Source of the DNA: Sphingomonas sabuli
GTDB lineage: Bacteria > Pseudomonadota > Alphaproteobacteria > Sphingomonadales > Sphingomonadaceae
Assembly (NCBI RefSeq): GCF_014352855.1
Contig: NZ_CP060697.1
Span: 2,438,001-2,502,000 of the forward strand
Direction of reading: 5' to 3'
Length of the DNA: 64,000 nt
The notes under the pieces are model-generated. The model worked only from the letters and a program-made list of their open reading frames with translations. It did not search any database and was not told the origin of the DNA. The translations under genes were made by a program, and so were the position numbers. Below, piece after piece: positions 8,509-16,550 of this stretch (its first letter is position 1; the number at the start of each line of letters is the position of its first letter).

Positions 8509-9296
8509 TCGGCCTGGTCGCAGCTGCGCTGCTCGCCGCGGCCCCGGCCGACCGGCCGCAGGTCGAATTGTGGCGGCTCGATTGCGGTTCGATCGAAGTC
8601 GATCTTGGCGATTTCTCGGACACCGGCCTGTACGCCGGGCAAAAGCGGACGCTGGCGGCCAGCTGCTATCTCGTTCGCAACGGCGACCGGTACCTGCTGT
8701 GGGATACCGGCATGGACCGGGCGTTAGCCGGCAAGCCGAAAAATTCGGACGGCGAAGAGCTGAAGCGGTCGATCGTCCAGCAGCTGGCCAGCATCGGCCT
8801 TAAATCGTCGGACGTCGATTTCGTCGGGATCAGCCATTATCATTACGACCACACCGGCCAGCTTCCGGACTTTCCGTCCGCCACCCTGCTTGAAGGCAAG
8901 GCCGACTGGGCGGTTATCCGCACTTGGCCCAAGGCCGAACCACGGTATCGCCACTGGCTGACCGGCGGTGGGAAGTTCGAAGAAGTGGAAGGCGACAAGG
9001 ACGTCTTCGGCGACGGCACCGCGGTGATGCTCAACCTGCCGGGGCATACCGAGGGGCATCACGCGCTGCTGGTGAAACTGGCGAGCGGGCCGGTGCTGCT
9101 GTCCGGCGACGAATACCACTTTCACGAAAATCGCGACGTCGGGGGCGTACCCAGCTTCAACACCGACCGCGCCGACACGCTGGCGTCTCATGACCGCTTC
9201 GAAAAGCTGGCCAGGAACATCGGCGCTCGGGTCATCATCCAGCACGAACCGCGCGACATCGCCAAGCTGCCGCCGTTCCCCAAGTCGGCGCAATAA
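8505..9296 (+). CDS. MBL-fold metallohydrolase, copy 2
   Basis: A 263-residue paralogue of the upstream enzyme sharing the 'ELWRLDCGSI' opening and an intact metal site: His111, His113, Asp115 and His116 ('HYHYDH'), then 'PGHTEGH', 'SGDEYH' and 'IQHEPRDI'. The N-terminus ('MIGLVAAALLAAAPA') is a plain signal peptide rather than a lipoprotein signal, so it should be soluble in the periplasm while copy 1 is membrane-anchored. Its ATG overlaps the copy 1 stop (ATGA). Lactonase-type activity is inferred from the family only. Confidence 0.87.
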   Translation: MIGLVAAALLAAAPADRPQVELWRLDCGSIEVDLGDFSDTGLYAGQKRTLAASCYLVRNGDRYLLWDTGMDRALAGKPKNSDGEELKRSIVQQLASIGLKSSDVDFVGISHYHYDHTGQLPDFPSATLLEGKADWAVIRTWPKAEPRYRHWLTGGGKFEEVEGDKDVFGDGTAVMLNLPGHTEGHHALLVKLASGPVLLSGDEYHFHENRDVGGVPSFNTDRADTLASHDRFEKLARNIGARVIIQHEPRDIAKLPPFPKSAQ

Positions 9297-9405
9297 GCGG
9301 AAATTCGACCGGCGCGCAGCGGCATTCGGCAAGCCGCCGGATCAGGCGGTGACGGCGGGCCGTCGTCGGGCGTAAGCTGCGCCAGGCGCATTGGGGAGGG
9401 GGCGG

Positions 9406-10212
9406 ATGAAGGTTTTGCTTGCGGCACTGGCACTGGCCGTCGCGGCCGGCGGCCAGGCGGCGTCACCGACGGACACCCCGGCCAAGATCAAATTGTGGCG
9501 GCTCGATTGCGGGCGGCTGGACGAAAACGCCGCGCGCAAATGGGCATGGCAGAAGGTGCCGACGCCGGCGCCCTGTTTCCTGGTCGCGCACGGCACCCGT
9601 TACCTGCTGTGGGACAGCGGCCTTTCCGTCCGCGCGCTGGGCAATGCCCACCCGACCGCCAAGCTCGACCGAACGATCGCCGACCAGCTGGCCCAGATCG
9701 GCATCGCGCCCGAACAGGTCGAGTTCGTCGGGATCAGCCATTATCACGGCGACCATACCGGCCAGGCGTCGAAATTCCCGCGGGCCAAGCTGCTGATCGG
9801 AGCCGGCGACTTTGCCGCGCTGAAAACCACGCCCGCGCCGGGCGGCGCGGCGCCGCCTCACCTGCAGCCATGGCTGGACGGCAAGCTGCCGGTCGAGGCG
9901 GTGGTCGAGGACCATGACGTGTTCGGCGACGGCAGCGTCACCATGATCCCGACGCCCGGCCATACGCCGGGCCATTCGGTGCTGCTGGTCAATCTGGCGA
10001 CCGGGCCGGTGATCCTCGCCGGGGACCTGTGGTTCAGTTACGAGGACATGGTGCGCGGCGCGATGCCGCACTTCAATTCCAGCCGGGCGGAAACGCTGGC
10101 CTCGCGCGACCGGATCAGCCGGCTGGCCGAGAAGCTCGATGCGGTGGTCGTCGTCCAGCACGATCCCGCCGATGTCGTGAAATTGCCGGCCTTCCCCAAC
10201 GCCGCCGAATAA
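9406..10212 (+). CDS. MBL-fold metallohydrolase, copy 3
   Basis: A 268-residue paralogue with signal peptide (to about 'GGQAA', residue 19), the shared 'KLWRLDCGRL' opening and metal ligands His112, His114, Asp116 and His117 ('HYHGDH'). The segment after the bridging Asp reads 'AGDLWFSYE', so the Tyr present in copies 1 and 2 ('GDLYH', 'GDEYH') is Trp here, which may alter specificity. It is separated from copy 2 by 109 nt and has its own GGGGAGGGGG ribosome site, so it may be partly independent. Confidence 0.87.
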   Translation: MKVLLAALALAVAAGGQAASPTDTPAKIKLWRLDCGRLDENAARKWAWQKVPTPAPCFLVAHGTRYLLWDSGLSVRALGNAHPTAKLDRTIADQLAQIGIAPEQVEFVGISHYHGDHTGQASKFPRAKLLIGAGDFAALKTTPAPGGAAPPHLQPWLDGKLPVEAVVEDHDVFGDGSVTMIPTPGHTPGHSVLLVNLATGPVILAGDLWFSYEDMVRGAMPHFNSSRAETLASRDRISRLAEKLDAVVVVQHDPADVVKLPAFPNAAE

Positions 10213-10284
10213 TCGCCGGAGACCCGGCCGACCGGGACTTTCGGCACTGCCGGGCCAACGACCACGATCCTAACCTTGGCCTTT

Positions 10285-10300
10285 GCTGACACGGGTCAGC
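10285..10300. promoter_or_regulatory. Perfect inverted repeat before the SnoaL-like gene
   Basis: GCTGAC and GTCAGC flank a 4-nt loop (ACGG), ending 19 nt before the ATG at 10320. It could be an operator or an mRNA hairpin just upstream of the ribosome site. No T-run follows, so it is unlikely to be an intrinsic terminator for the metallohydrolase genes. Confidence 0.35.
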
Positions 10301-10319
10301 TTAAGAGCAGGGGTTTACG

Positions 10320-10796
10320 ATGCGTTTCCCGATAATTGCGGCGATGGCCGCCAGCCTGGCGGCCGTGCCCGCGGCCGCGTACCAGCAGCCCGCAACCGCG
10401 ATTGCCGAGCCCGGCAGCGTCGCCGAGGCCCTAAATGCCTTCGTGGTCTCATTCCGCAGCCTCGACAAGGAAGCCTTCTCCGACCTGTTCGCCACTGACG
10501 CCACGGTGTTCTTTCCGCAGAAGCCGTTTCCGCTGCACCGCATCAGCGGACGTGCGGCGGTCACCGGATGGTTCGGCAAGCTGTTCGACGCTCGTCGCGG
10601 AGAGCCGCTGCAGATCGATCCCCAGGACGTCCAGATTCAGCAGTTTGGCGATTCCGCCATCGCCACCTTCCATCTTGGCAAGACCGAGAAGGGACTGGGC
10701 CGGCGGACGCTGGTTTTCCAACGCCGGGACGGCGTCTGGAAGATTGCGCATCTGCATGCGTCGTCGATTGTCGTCGCGGAGGGCGAGCGCGGGTGA
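10320..10796 (+). CDS. Exported SnoaL-like/DUF4440-type protein
   Basis: A 158-residue protein with a signal peptide ending near 'VPAAAY' and an NTF2-like domain: 'VAEALNAFVVSFRSLDKEAFSDLFATDATVFF' in the helical half, then a strand region ending in 'RDGVWKIAHLHAS', the hallmark last strands of SnoaL_3/DUF4440 proteins. It is the second exported NTF2-like protein in the window but is not closely similar to the one at 5897. A CAGGGG site lies upstream of the ATG. Function unknown; periplasmic location inferred. Confidence 0.78.
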   Translation: MRFPIIAAMAASLAAVPAAAYQQPATAIAEPGSVAEALNAFVVSFRSLDKEAFSDLFATDATVFFPQKPFPLHRISGRAAVTGWFGKLFDARRGEPLQIDPQDVQIQQFGDSAIATFHLGKTEKGLGRRTLVFQRRDGVWKIAHLHASSIVVAEGERG

Positions 10797-10859
10797 GCGG
10801 CTGCACGGCCCAGCCTCGCAAATAGAGGTTGGCCGAGCGGGGCTCGTCCGCGCTATACC

Positions 10860-11783
10860 GTGCCGGTGGGTGAACTGGTCCATCCGGCATCGGCGCTGGT
10901 CGTGCGATGGTCGGCGCATTTGGCGCACGACCGCCGTCGGTCCGCGCATACGGTCCGCGCTTATGCCGGGACCGCGCACCGGCTGATCCGTTTCCTGGGC
11001 GATTATCGCGGCGGGCCGGTCGAGGAGAGCGGGCTGCTCGCGATCGGTGCCGCGGACCTGCGCGCCTTCCTTGCCGCCCGGCGCAACGGCGGGCTTGGCG
11101 CGGCGTCGGCGGCGCGCGAGCTGTCGGGCGTTCGCGCCTTCCTCAAATACGCCGCGGAGCAGGTCGGCAGCGAACCCAACGTGCCGCGCACGCGCGCTCC
11201 GCGAAAGCCGCGCACGCTGCCTCGGCCGGCGGCTCCGGACGAGGCGATCGCGCTGGCCGAGGATGCCGGCGCTTATGGGTCGGAACCGTGGATCGGCGCG
11301 CGCGACCTTGCCATTCTGTTGCTGCTGTACGGATCGGGGCTGCGCGTCTCGGAAGCGCTGTCACTGACCGCGCGCGACCTGCCGATCGGCGAGGCCATCC
11401 GGGTCACCGGCAAGCGGGCGAAGACGCGCATCGTCCCGGTCGTGAAGGCGGTGCGCGAAGCGATCGCGGAATATCTGCGCGAATGCCCCTATCCGGTCGA
11501 CGGCGATACGCCGCTGTTCCTCGGGGCGCGGGGAGGGCCGCTTAGCGCCGACCTGGTGCGGCGCGCGGTGCGCGCGGCGCGGGTGCGGTTGGGTTTGCCC
11601 GACACGCTGACCCCGCATGCGTTGCGGCACAGCTTCGCGACGCACCTGCTGGCGCGCGGGGCAGACTTGCGGTCGCTGCAGGAATTGCTGGGCCATGCCA
11701 GCCTGTCGTCGACGCAGATTTATACGAAGGTGGACGCGGCGCATCTGCTCGATGTGTACCGCCACGCCCACCCTCGTGCGTGA
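10860..11783 (+). CDS. xerC: Tyrosine recombinase XerC
   Basis: A 307-residue site-specific recombinase that acts with XerD at dif to resolve chromosome dimers. The N-terminal SAM-like core-binding domain spans residues 8-105. The catalytic set is complete: Arg162 ('GSGLRVSEAL'), Lys185, His253 and Arg256 ('HALRHSFATH'), His279 ('LLGHASLSSTQ') and nucleophile Tyr288. The start is GTG 10860, with a second GTG at 10866 possible; a TATACC lies directly before them. Length and the absence of neighbouring phage genes favour the housekeeping XerC over an integrase. Confidence 0.9.
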   Translation: MPVGELVHPASALVVRWSAHLAHDRRRSAHTVRAYAGTAHRLIRFLGDYRGGPVEESGLLAIGAADLRAFLAARRNGGLGAASAARELSGVRAFLKYAAEQVGSEPNVPRTRAPRKPRTLPRPAAPDEAIALAEDAGAYGSEPWIGARDLAILLLLYGSGLRVSEALSLTARDLPIGEAIRVTGKRAKTRIVPVVKAVREAIAEYLRECPYPVDGDTPLFLGARGGPLSADLVRRAVRAARVRLGLPDTLTPHALRHSFATHLLARGADLRSLQELLGHASLSSTQIYTKVDAAHLLDVYRHAHPRA

Positions 11784-11892
11784 ACGTTGACCGCGGCGTC
11801 CCGCCAGTGGGGTTGACGTTTCGCCGCGGCACCGGAGAGATGAGCGCCAAGGCGTAAACCGCGGCCAAATCATTAGTCCGGATCGGACCGGA

Positions 11893-12489
11893 TCAGCTGC
11901 CCTTGTGGGTGGCCAGCCGCCACAGATAGACCAGCACCATCGTCACCAGAACGGTGTTGGCGAACGGCGTGATGAACTGGTCGACCTGTTCGAAGCTGGA
12001 CTTGAGCTGAAAGCCGGCACCGGCGAGCAAGGCGGTCCAGGCGAAGGTGCCGATGGTCGAGGCGATGACGAAGCTTTTGAAGCGCATGTCGAGCAGGCCG
12101 GCCGGCACCGAAACCAGCGAGCGGATCGACGGGATCACCCGGCCGACCATCACGAACAGCGCGCCGCGCCGGTCCATCCAGTCGTGCGCCCGTTCGATGT
12201 CGCGCCAGGTGAGCGTCAGCCACTTGCCATATTTTTGAATAAACGGCCGCAGCCGCTGGATGCCGAGGGCGCGGGCGGCGAGATACCAGAAGATGTTGCC
12301 GAGCATCGCGCCGGCCGTTCCGGACAGGATCACCATCATCAGGTCGAGCTTGCCGTTGGCGGCGGTGACCCCGGCCACGGTCATGATGATTTCCGACGGG
12401 ATCGGCGGGAACACCGTTTCCAGGAACATCAGGAAGCCGACGCCCAGATAGCCCGATTGTTCGATCAGGCGGACGACCCAGTCGTTCAT
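11893..12489 (-). CDS. DedA-family membrane protein
   Basis: A 198-residue polytopic inner-membrane protein of the DedA/VTT superfamily, implicated in phospholipid (undecaprenyl phosphate or PE) flipping and envelope homeostasis. The re-entrant motif is visible as 'FLETVFPPIPSEIIM' near the N-terminus and 'GRVIPSIRSLVSVPAG' in the centre, where the conserved 'F-x-R-[FY]-x-P-x-x-R' pattern reads 'VGRVIPSIRS'. It lies 5 nt after gshB, last of the minus-strand cluster. A small inverted repeat (TCCGG...CCGGA, 11876-11891) follows its stop but without a T-run. Confidence 0.88.
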   Translation of the reverse strand: MNDWVVRLIEQSGYLGVGFLMFLETVFPPIPSEIIMTVAGVTAANGKLDLMMVILSGTAGAMLGNIFWYLAARALGIQRLRPFIQKYGKWLTLTWRDIERAHDWMDRRGALFVMVGRVIPSIRSLVSVPAGLLDMRFKSFVIASTIGTFAWTALLAGAGFQLKSSFEQVDQFITPFANTVLVTMVLVYLWRLATHKGS

Positions 12490-12494
12490 TGGGC

Positions 12495-13457
12495 TCAGCC
12501 CGGCTTGCGGTCGGACAGGCGGCGCTCGACCGCCTGCCAGACGAGGGCGGGCGTGTCGGTGCCGTTGAAGGCGTCGATGGCGACGATACCGGTGGGCGAC
12601 GTGACGTTGATTTCGGTCAGCCACCTGCCGCCTATGACGTCGATGCCGACGAACAGCAGGCCGCGCTGCTTCAGCTCGGGGCCAAGCGCGGCGCAGATTT
12701 CGCGCTCGCCGTCGGTCAGTTCGGTCTTCTGCCCGGATCCGCCGACGGCGAGGTTGGACCGGATCTCGCCCGCCGCGGGAACCCGGTTGACCGCGCCCGC
12801 GACCTCGCCGTCGACCAGCACGATGCGCTTGTCGCCCTGCGCGATCTCGGGGAGGAATTTCTGCAGCATGTGCGGTTCGACATAGGTCGAATTGAACTGT
12901 TCGATCAGCGCCGACAGATTGCGGCCGTCCGCGCCGATGCGGAACACCGACCCGCCGGCAAAGCCGTGCAGCGGCTTGAGCACGATGTCGCCGTGGTCGG
13001 CGAGGAATTTGCGCGCTACGCCGAGCGAGCGGGTGATGGCGGTCGGCGGCATGAAACGGGCGAAATCGAGCACCCACAGCTTTTCCGGCGCATTGCGCAC
13101 CGCGCGCGGATCGTTGACGACCAGCGTCGTTTCGCTGATCCGTTCGAGCAGGTGCGTGGCGGTAATGTAGCCAAGGTCGAACGGCGGATCCTGCCGCATC
13201 ATCACCACGTCGACGTCGCTGCCAAGATCGAGCACGCGCGGATCACCGAAGCTGAAGTGGCCGTCGCCGCCCCGCTGCACGGTAACCGGATGTGCCATCG
13301 CCCATACGCGGCCGTCGGCGTAGGTCAGGTCCTGCGGCACGTAGTGAAACAGCGCGTGGCCCAGCGCCTGCGCCTTCAGCATCAAGGCGAAGGTGGAATC
13401 GCCGGCGACGTTGATGCGGTCGAGCGGGTCCATCTGGAAGGCGATGCGAAGCGGCAT
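12495..13457 (-). CDS. gshB: Glutathione synthetase
   Basis: A 320-residue ATP-grasp ligase that joins gamma-glutamylcysteine and glycine to make glutathione. The N-terminal substrate domain begins 'RIAFQMDPLDRINVAGDSTFAL'-like, as in GshB, 'MMRQDPPFDLGYITATHLLE' is the typical ligand-binding block, and the ATP-grasp part contains 'IVLKPLHGFAGGSVFRI' and 'LFVGIDVIGGRWLTEINVTSPTGI' with the Mg-binding Glu-Ile-Asn. Length is normal. It sits between yraN and dedA in the minus-strand cluster, with 31 nt to yraN. Confidence 0.95.
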   Translation of the reverse strand: MPLRIAFQMDPLDRINVAGDSTFALMLKAQALGHALFHYVPQDLTYADGRVWAMAHPVTVQRGGDGHFSFGDPRVLDLGSDVDVVMMRQDPPFDLGYITATHLLERISETTLVVNDPRAVRNAPEKLWVLDFARFMPPTAITRSLGVARKFLADHGDIVLKPLHGFAGGSVFRIGADGRNLSALIEQFNSTYVEPHMLQKFLPEIAQGDKRIVLVDGEVAGAVNRVPAAGEIRSNLAVGGSGQKTELTDGEREICAALGPELKQRGLLFVGIDVIGGRWLTEINVTSPTGIVAIDAFNGTDTPALVWQAVERRLSDRKPG

Positions 13458-13488
13458 TGGCCGCGCCTATGTCAGCAGGGCGGCTTTG

Positions 13489-13839
13489 TCACCCTTGCCA
13501 GACATCTTGCAGGTGGCGGGGAAGCCTCCCGGGCACGACGAACAGCGCGTCGATGCGGATGCTGTCGCCGTCGCGGGCAAAGCGCTGCGCAAGCCGTTCG
13601 GCGGCGATCGCGACGCGGCGCAGGCGGTGCCGGTCGAGCGCGAAGCCCGCGGCCTCCGCCGAATTGCGCGCCTTGACCTCGACGAAGGCGACGATCCGTC
13701 CGCGGCGCGCGACGATATCCACTTCGCCGCCCGGCGCACGGGCGCGGCGAGCCAGGATCCGCCAGCCTTTCAGGCGCAGGTACCAGCAGGCGATGGTTTC
13801 CGCGGTCCGACCGCGGCGTTCCGCCTGCTGCCGGCTCAC
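13489..13839 (-). CDS. yraN: YraN-family (UPF0102) nuclease-fold protein
   Basis: A 116-residue protein of the YraN/UPF0102 family, which has a restriction-endonuclease-like fold. 'GRTAETIACWYLRLKGWRIL', 'GGEVDIVARRGRIVAFVEVKAR' carries the E-D-ExK pattern of PD-(D/E)XK nucleases. Biochemical role is unsettled, although Holliday-junction-type processing has been proposed for the family. The GTG start overlaps the rsmI stop by 4 nt (GTGA), the usual gene pairing. Confidence 0.92.
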   Translation of the reverse strand: MSRQQAERRGRTAETIACWYLRLKGWRILARRARAPGGEVDIVARRGRIVAFVEVKARNSAEAAGFALDRHRLRRVAIAAERLAQRFARDGDSIRIDALFVVPGRLPRHLQDVWQG

Positions 13840-14660
13840 GCGCGGGACAGGTCGAGCGCGCGGGCGTAGACGCGCTTGCGCGGCAGGTTGAGCCGTTCGG
13901 CAACGTCGGCCGCCGCGCGCGACGGCGACAGCGTCTGCAAGGCGTCGCCAAGCATTCGGTCGATGGTCTCGTCGGACGCTGCCGCGGCCTCCGGCGGCGG
14001 GCCGACGATGATGACGATCTCCCCCCTCGCGACGCTATCGGCGTAACGGCCGGCAAGCTCGCCCAGCGTGCCGGTCACGCATTCCTCGTGCAGCTTGGTG
14101 ATTTCGCGGGCCACCGCCGCGTCGCGCGGGCCAAGCCCGGCTTCGAGCGCGCGCAGGCTATCGGCAAGGCGCGACCCGGATTCGTAGAAAACCAGCGTCG
14201 CGCGCAGGGTCGCGACCTCGGCGATGGCGTCGGACCGCGCCTTTGCCTTGGCTGGCAGGAAACCCATGAACAGGAAGCGGTCGGTGGGCAGGCCCGCGAC
14301 GCTGAGGCCCGCGATCGCGGCGCACGGGCCCGGCATGGTGCGGACGTCGTGCCCGGCATCGCGCGCGGCGCGGACCAGTTTGTAGCCAGGGTCGGAAATC
14401 AGCGGCGTTCCGGCATCGCTAACCAGCGCCACCACGTCGCTGCCAAGGCGGGCGACGATGTCGTCGCGCTGGCGGTCGGTGGAATGGTCGTCGTAGCGCC
14501 GCATGGTTGCCTTCGACCCCGCCTGGGCCAGCAGCTTTCCGGTCACCCGCGTGTCTTCGGCCAACACCAGGTCGGCGTCGCGCAGAGTCTGCGCCGCGCG
14601 CGGGCTGAAATCGCCCAAGTTCCCGATCGGGGTGGCGACGATATACAGGCCAGGATCCAT
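13836..14660 (-). CDS. rsmI: 16S rRNA (cytidine1402-2'-O)-methyltransferase
   Basis: A 274-residue SAM enzyme of the tetrapyrrole-methylase fold that methylates the ribose of C1402 in 16S rRNA. Landmarks are 'LYIVATPIGNLGD' at the N-terminus, 'LAEDTRVTGKLL', 'ALVSDAGTPLISDPGYKLV' and 'FMGFLPAK'. The frame remains open upstream to 14825, but the family N-terminus begins exactly at the ATG at 14660, which has no Shine-Dalgarno and instead a promoter-like element ending 6 nt before it. Co-transcribed with yraN, gshB and dedA. Confidence 0.94.
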   Translation of the reverse strand: MDPGLYIVATPIGNLGDFSPRAAQTLRDADLVLAEDTRVTGKLLAQAGSKATMRRYDDHSTDRQRDDIVARLGSDVVALVSDAGTPLISDPGYKLVRAARDAGHDVRTMPGPCAAIAGLSVAGLPTDRFLFMGFLPAKAKARSDAIAEVATLRATLVFYESGSRLADSLRALEAGLGPRDAAVAREITKLHEECVTGTLGELAGRYADSVARGEIVIIVGPPPEAAAASDETIDRMLGDALQTLSPSRAAADVAERLNLPRKRVYARALDLSRA

Positions 14661-14666
14661 CGCGCG

Positions 14667-14695
14667 ATCATCACGGATCGCCCGCCACCCCGCAA
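14667..14695 (-). promoter_or_regulatory. Putative promoter of rsmI, leaderless geometry
   Basis: On the minus strand TTGCGG (14695-14690), a 17-nt spacer and GATGAT (14672-14667) precede the ATG at 14660 by 6 nt. This matches the spacing seen before hrcA and the M15 peptidase. It would allow rsmI-yraN-gshB-dedA to be expressed separately from hemW. Confidence 0.4.
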
Positions 14696-14704
14696 GCGCC
14701 GGAA

Positions 14705-15844
14705 TCAGGCGGCGATTTCGCCGAGCAAGTGATCGAGCAACAGGCGTCCCGCGGGCGTCGTGGCAATGCGCGCGCCGGAGCGGACAAGATGACCGCTCGC
14801 CGCCAGTCGGTCGACCTTGTCCCAATCCACCAGCGGCGTGCCGAAGCGCGCTTCCAGCGCGGCGGCGTCGATCCCTTCGGCCAGGCGCAGGCCCATTACC
14901 AGCGCCTCGTCGGCGGCCTCGGCCGGCGACAGCCGGTCTTCCTCCGCGATGCCGTGGCCGTTGCGGGCAAGCCCGGACAGGAAGTTTTCCGGTTTGCGAT
15001 GGCGGACGGTGCGCTGTCCCTGCCGGCGGCCATGGGCGCCGGGGCCGATCCCGGCGTAATCGCCGTAGCGCCAGTAGGTAAGGTTGTGGCGGCTTTCGGC
15101 GCCGGGGGCGGCGTGGTTGCTGATTTCATAGGCAGGCAGGCCCGCATCCGCAGTGACGGCAGCGGTCAGTTCGAACAGGTTGGCGGAGGTTTCCGGGTCG
15201 AGCGGTTCGAAGGCGCCGCGGGCGACGTCGGTGGCGAAGCGCGTGCCGGGTTCGATGGTCAGCTGGTAAAGCGACAGGTGGGTGGTGCCCAGCGCCAGCG
15301 CCCGGCGCAGCGTCGCTTCCCACCCCGCCTCCGTGTCGCCGGGCAGCGCATAGATGAGATCGAAGCTGACGCGATCGAAATGGCGCTGGGCAATGGCCAG
15401 CGCGGCTTGCCCTTCCGCCGCCGAATGGGCGCGGCCAAGGAAACGCAGCTGGTCGTCGTCGAAACTTTGCAGGCCGAGCGACAGGCGGTCAATGCCGGCC
15501 GCGGCAAGGTCCGCGAAGCGTGCCGCCTCGACCGAATTGGGATTGGCTTCGAGCGTGATCTCGAGGTCGTCGGCGATATCCCAGTGGCGGCCGGCGGCGT
15601 CGATGATCGCAGCGGCGGTCGCGGGGTCCATCAGCGATGGGGTGCCGCCGCCGAAAAAGATGGACGTCAGCCGCCGTCCGGGCAGCAGGCGCGCTTCATG
15701 CGCGAGGTCGGCGAGCAGGGCGTCCCGCCATGCCTGCTGGTCGACGGTGTCGCGGACGTGGCTGTTGAAGTCGCAATACGGGCATTTGGAGACGCAGAAC
15801 GGCCAGTGGACATAGAGGGCGAGAGCATTTGGCGAAGCCCCCAC
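14705..15844 (-). CDS. hemW: Radical SAM heme chaperone HemW
   Basis: A 379-residue protein formerly annotated as oxygen-independent coproporphyrinogen III oxidase. The radical-SAM cluster motif is 'CVSKCPYC' just after 'ALYVHWPF'; 'FFGGGTPSLM', 'LEANPNSVE' and 'RLSLGLQSFDDDQL' follow in order, and the C-terminal HemW wing is present. The lack of the extra N-terminal Cys region of true HemN supports HemW. The frame stays open through an upstream palindromic repeat; the GTG at 15844, just past the repeat, gives a normal HemW N-terminus. Confidence 0.9.
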   Translation of the reverse strand: MGASPNALALYVHWPFCVSKCPYCDFNSHVRDTVDQQAWRDALLADLAHEARLLPGRRLTSIFFGGGTPSLMDPATAAAIIDAAGRHWDIADDLEITLEANPNSVEAARFADLAAAGIDRLSLGLQSFDDDQLRFLGRAHSAAEGQAALAIAQRHFDRVSFDLIYALPGDTEAGWEATLRRALALGTTHLSLYQLTIEPGTRFATDVARGAFEPLDPETSANLFELTAAVTADAGLPAYEISNHAAPGAESRHNLTYWRYGDYAGIGPGAHGRRQGQRTVRHRKPENFLSGLARNGHGIAEEDRLSPAEAADEALVMGLRLAEGIDAAALEARFGTPLVDWDKVDRLAASGHLVRSGARIATTPAGRLLLDHLLGEIAA

Positions 15845-15849
15845 AACCC

Positions 15850-15938
15850 CGTTCGTCCTGAGCGAAGTCGAAGGGCGCACCGCCGATCTCGGACCGCGCC
15901 CTTCGACTACGCGCTTCGCGCTCCGCTCAGGACGAACG
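15850..15938. repeat. Interspersed palindromic repeat (GTTCGTCCTGAGC family)
   Basis: Two arms, 15850-15878 and 15896-15938, form an inverted repeat around a 17-nt spacer. The left arm carries GTTCGTCCTGAGC and GTCGAAGGGCGC; the right arm holds their complements with an extra insert that itself contains a small GCGC-TTC-GCGC hairpin. This matches a repeat I recall as dispersed in sphingomonad genomes. It lies between rdgB and hemW, encodes the last residues and the stop codon of RdgB, and ends 6 nt before the hemW GTG. Confidence 0.75.
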
Positions 15939-16550
15939 TGAAGGGTCAAGCGCGGCCAGCAGCTTGCGGAAGGCGTCGGCGCGATGGCTCATCGCGTGCT
16001 TCTGCTCCGGGTCCATCTCGCCGAACGTCTGGTCGTGGCCGACGGGGACGAACATCGGGTCGTAGCCGAAGCCCCTGTCGCCGCGCGGCGGCCAGGTGAG
16101 CGTGCCGTCGACGCGGCCTTCGAAGCTTTCCGCCTGGCCGTCATTGGGCCAGGCCAGCGCCAGCGCACAGGCGAAATGAGCGGCGGGCGGCGCGTCGGGA
16201 TCGGTCGCCTGCGCTTCATCCCACGCGCGTTGCATCGCCCGCATCCAGTCGCGGTTGCCGTGCGCATCCTCGGCCCAGCGGGCGGAAAAGATGCCGGGCC
16301 GGCCGCCCAGCGCTTCGATGCACAGGCCGCTATCGTCGGCGAGCGCGGGAAAACCGGACAGGTCCGCCGCCTGGCGCGCCTTGAGGTCGGCATTATCGAC
16401 GAAGGTAACGCCGATCTCCTCCGGTTCGGGGAGATCGAGTTCGTCGGCGCTGACGCAGGTAATGCCGAGCGGCCGCAGCAGGTCGGAAATCTCGCGCAAC
16501 TTGCCGGGATTGTGGGTCGCGATGACCAGCTTGTCGCCGATCGGCCTCAC
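15927..16550 (-). CDS. rdgB: Non-canonical purine NTP pyrophosphatase RdgB/HAM1
   Basis: A 207-residue nucleotide-pool sanitiser that hydrolyses ITP, dITP and XTP to monophosphates. Family signatures are '[14 protein letters not shown]', '[14 protein letters not shown]', '[15 protein letters not shown]' and '[10 protein letters not shown]'. The GTG start overlaps the rph stop (GTGA). The C-terminus after 'KLLAALDP' reads 'SRSS' and is encoded inside the palindromic repeat, whose GTCCTGA core supplies the stop codon. Confidence 0.94.
   Translation of the reverse strand: MRPIGDKLVIATHNPGKLREISDLLRPLGITCVSADELDLPEPEEIGVTFVDNADLKARQAADLSGFPALADDSGLCIEALGGRPGIFSARWAEDAHGNRDWMRAMQRAWDEAQATDPDAPPAAHFACALALAWPNDGQAESFEGRVDGTLTWPPRGDRGFGYDPMFVPVGHDQTFGEMDPEQKHAMSHRADAFRKLLAALDPSRSS

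Noticed and set aside
7624..10212. Quorum-quenching locus
   Set aside because: The hydrolases look like lactonases but no luxI or luxR gene is present and signal peptides point to the envelope; kept as a family-level call only.
10860..11783. Integrase of a mobile element
   Set aside because: Length and motifs fit XerC, and no att repeats, excisionase or phage genes flank it.
12490..13077. Upstream extension of the DedA frame across gshB
   Set aside because: The extension is a shifted frame of gshB; DedA proper starts at the ATG at 12489.
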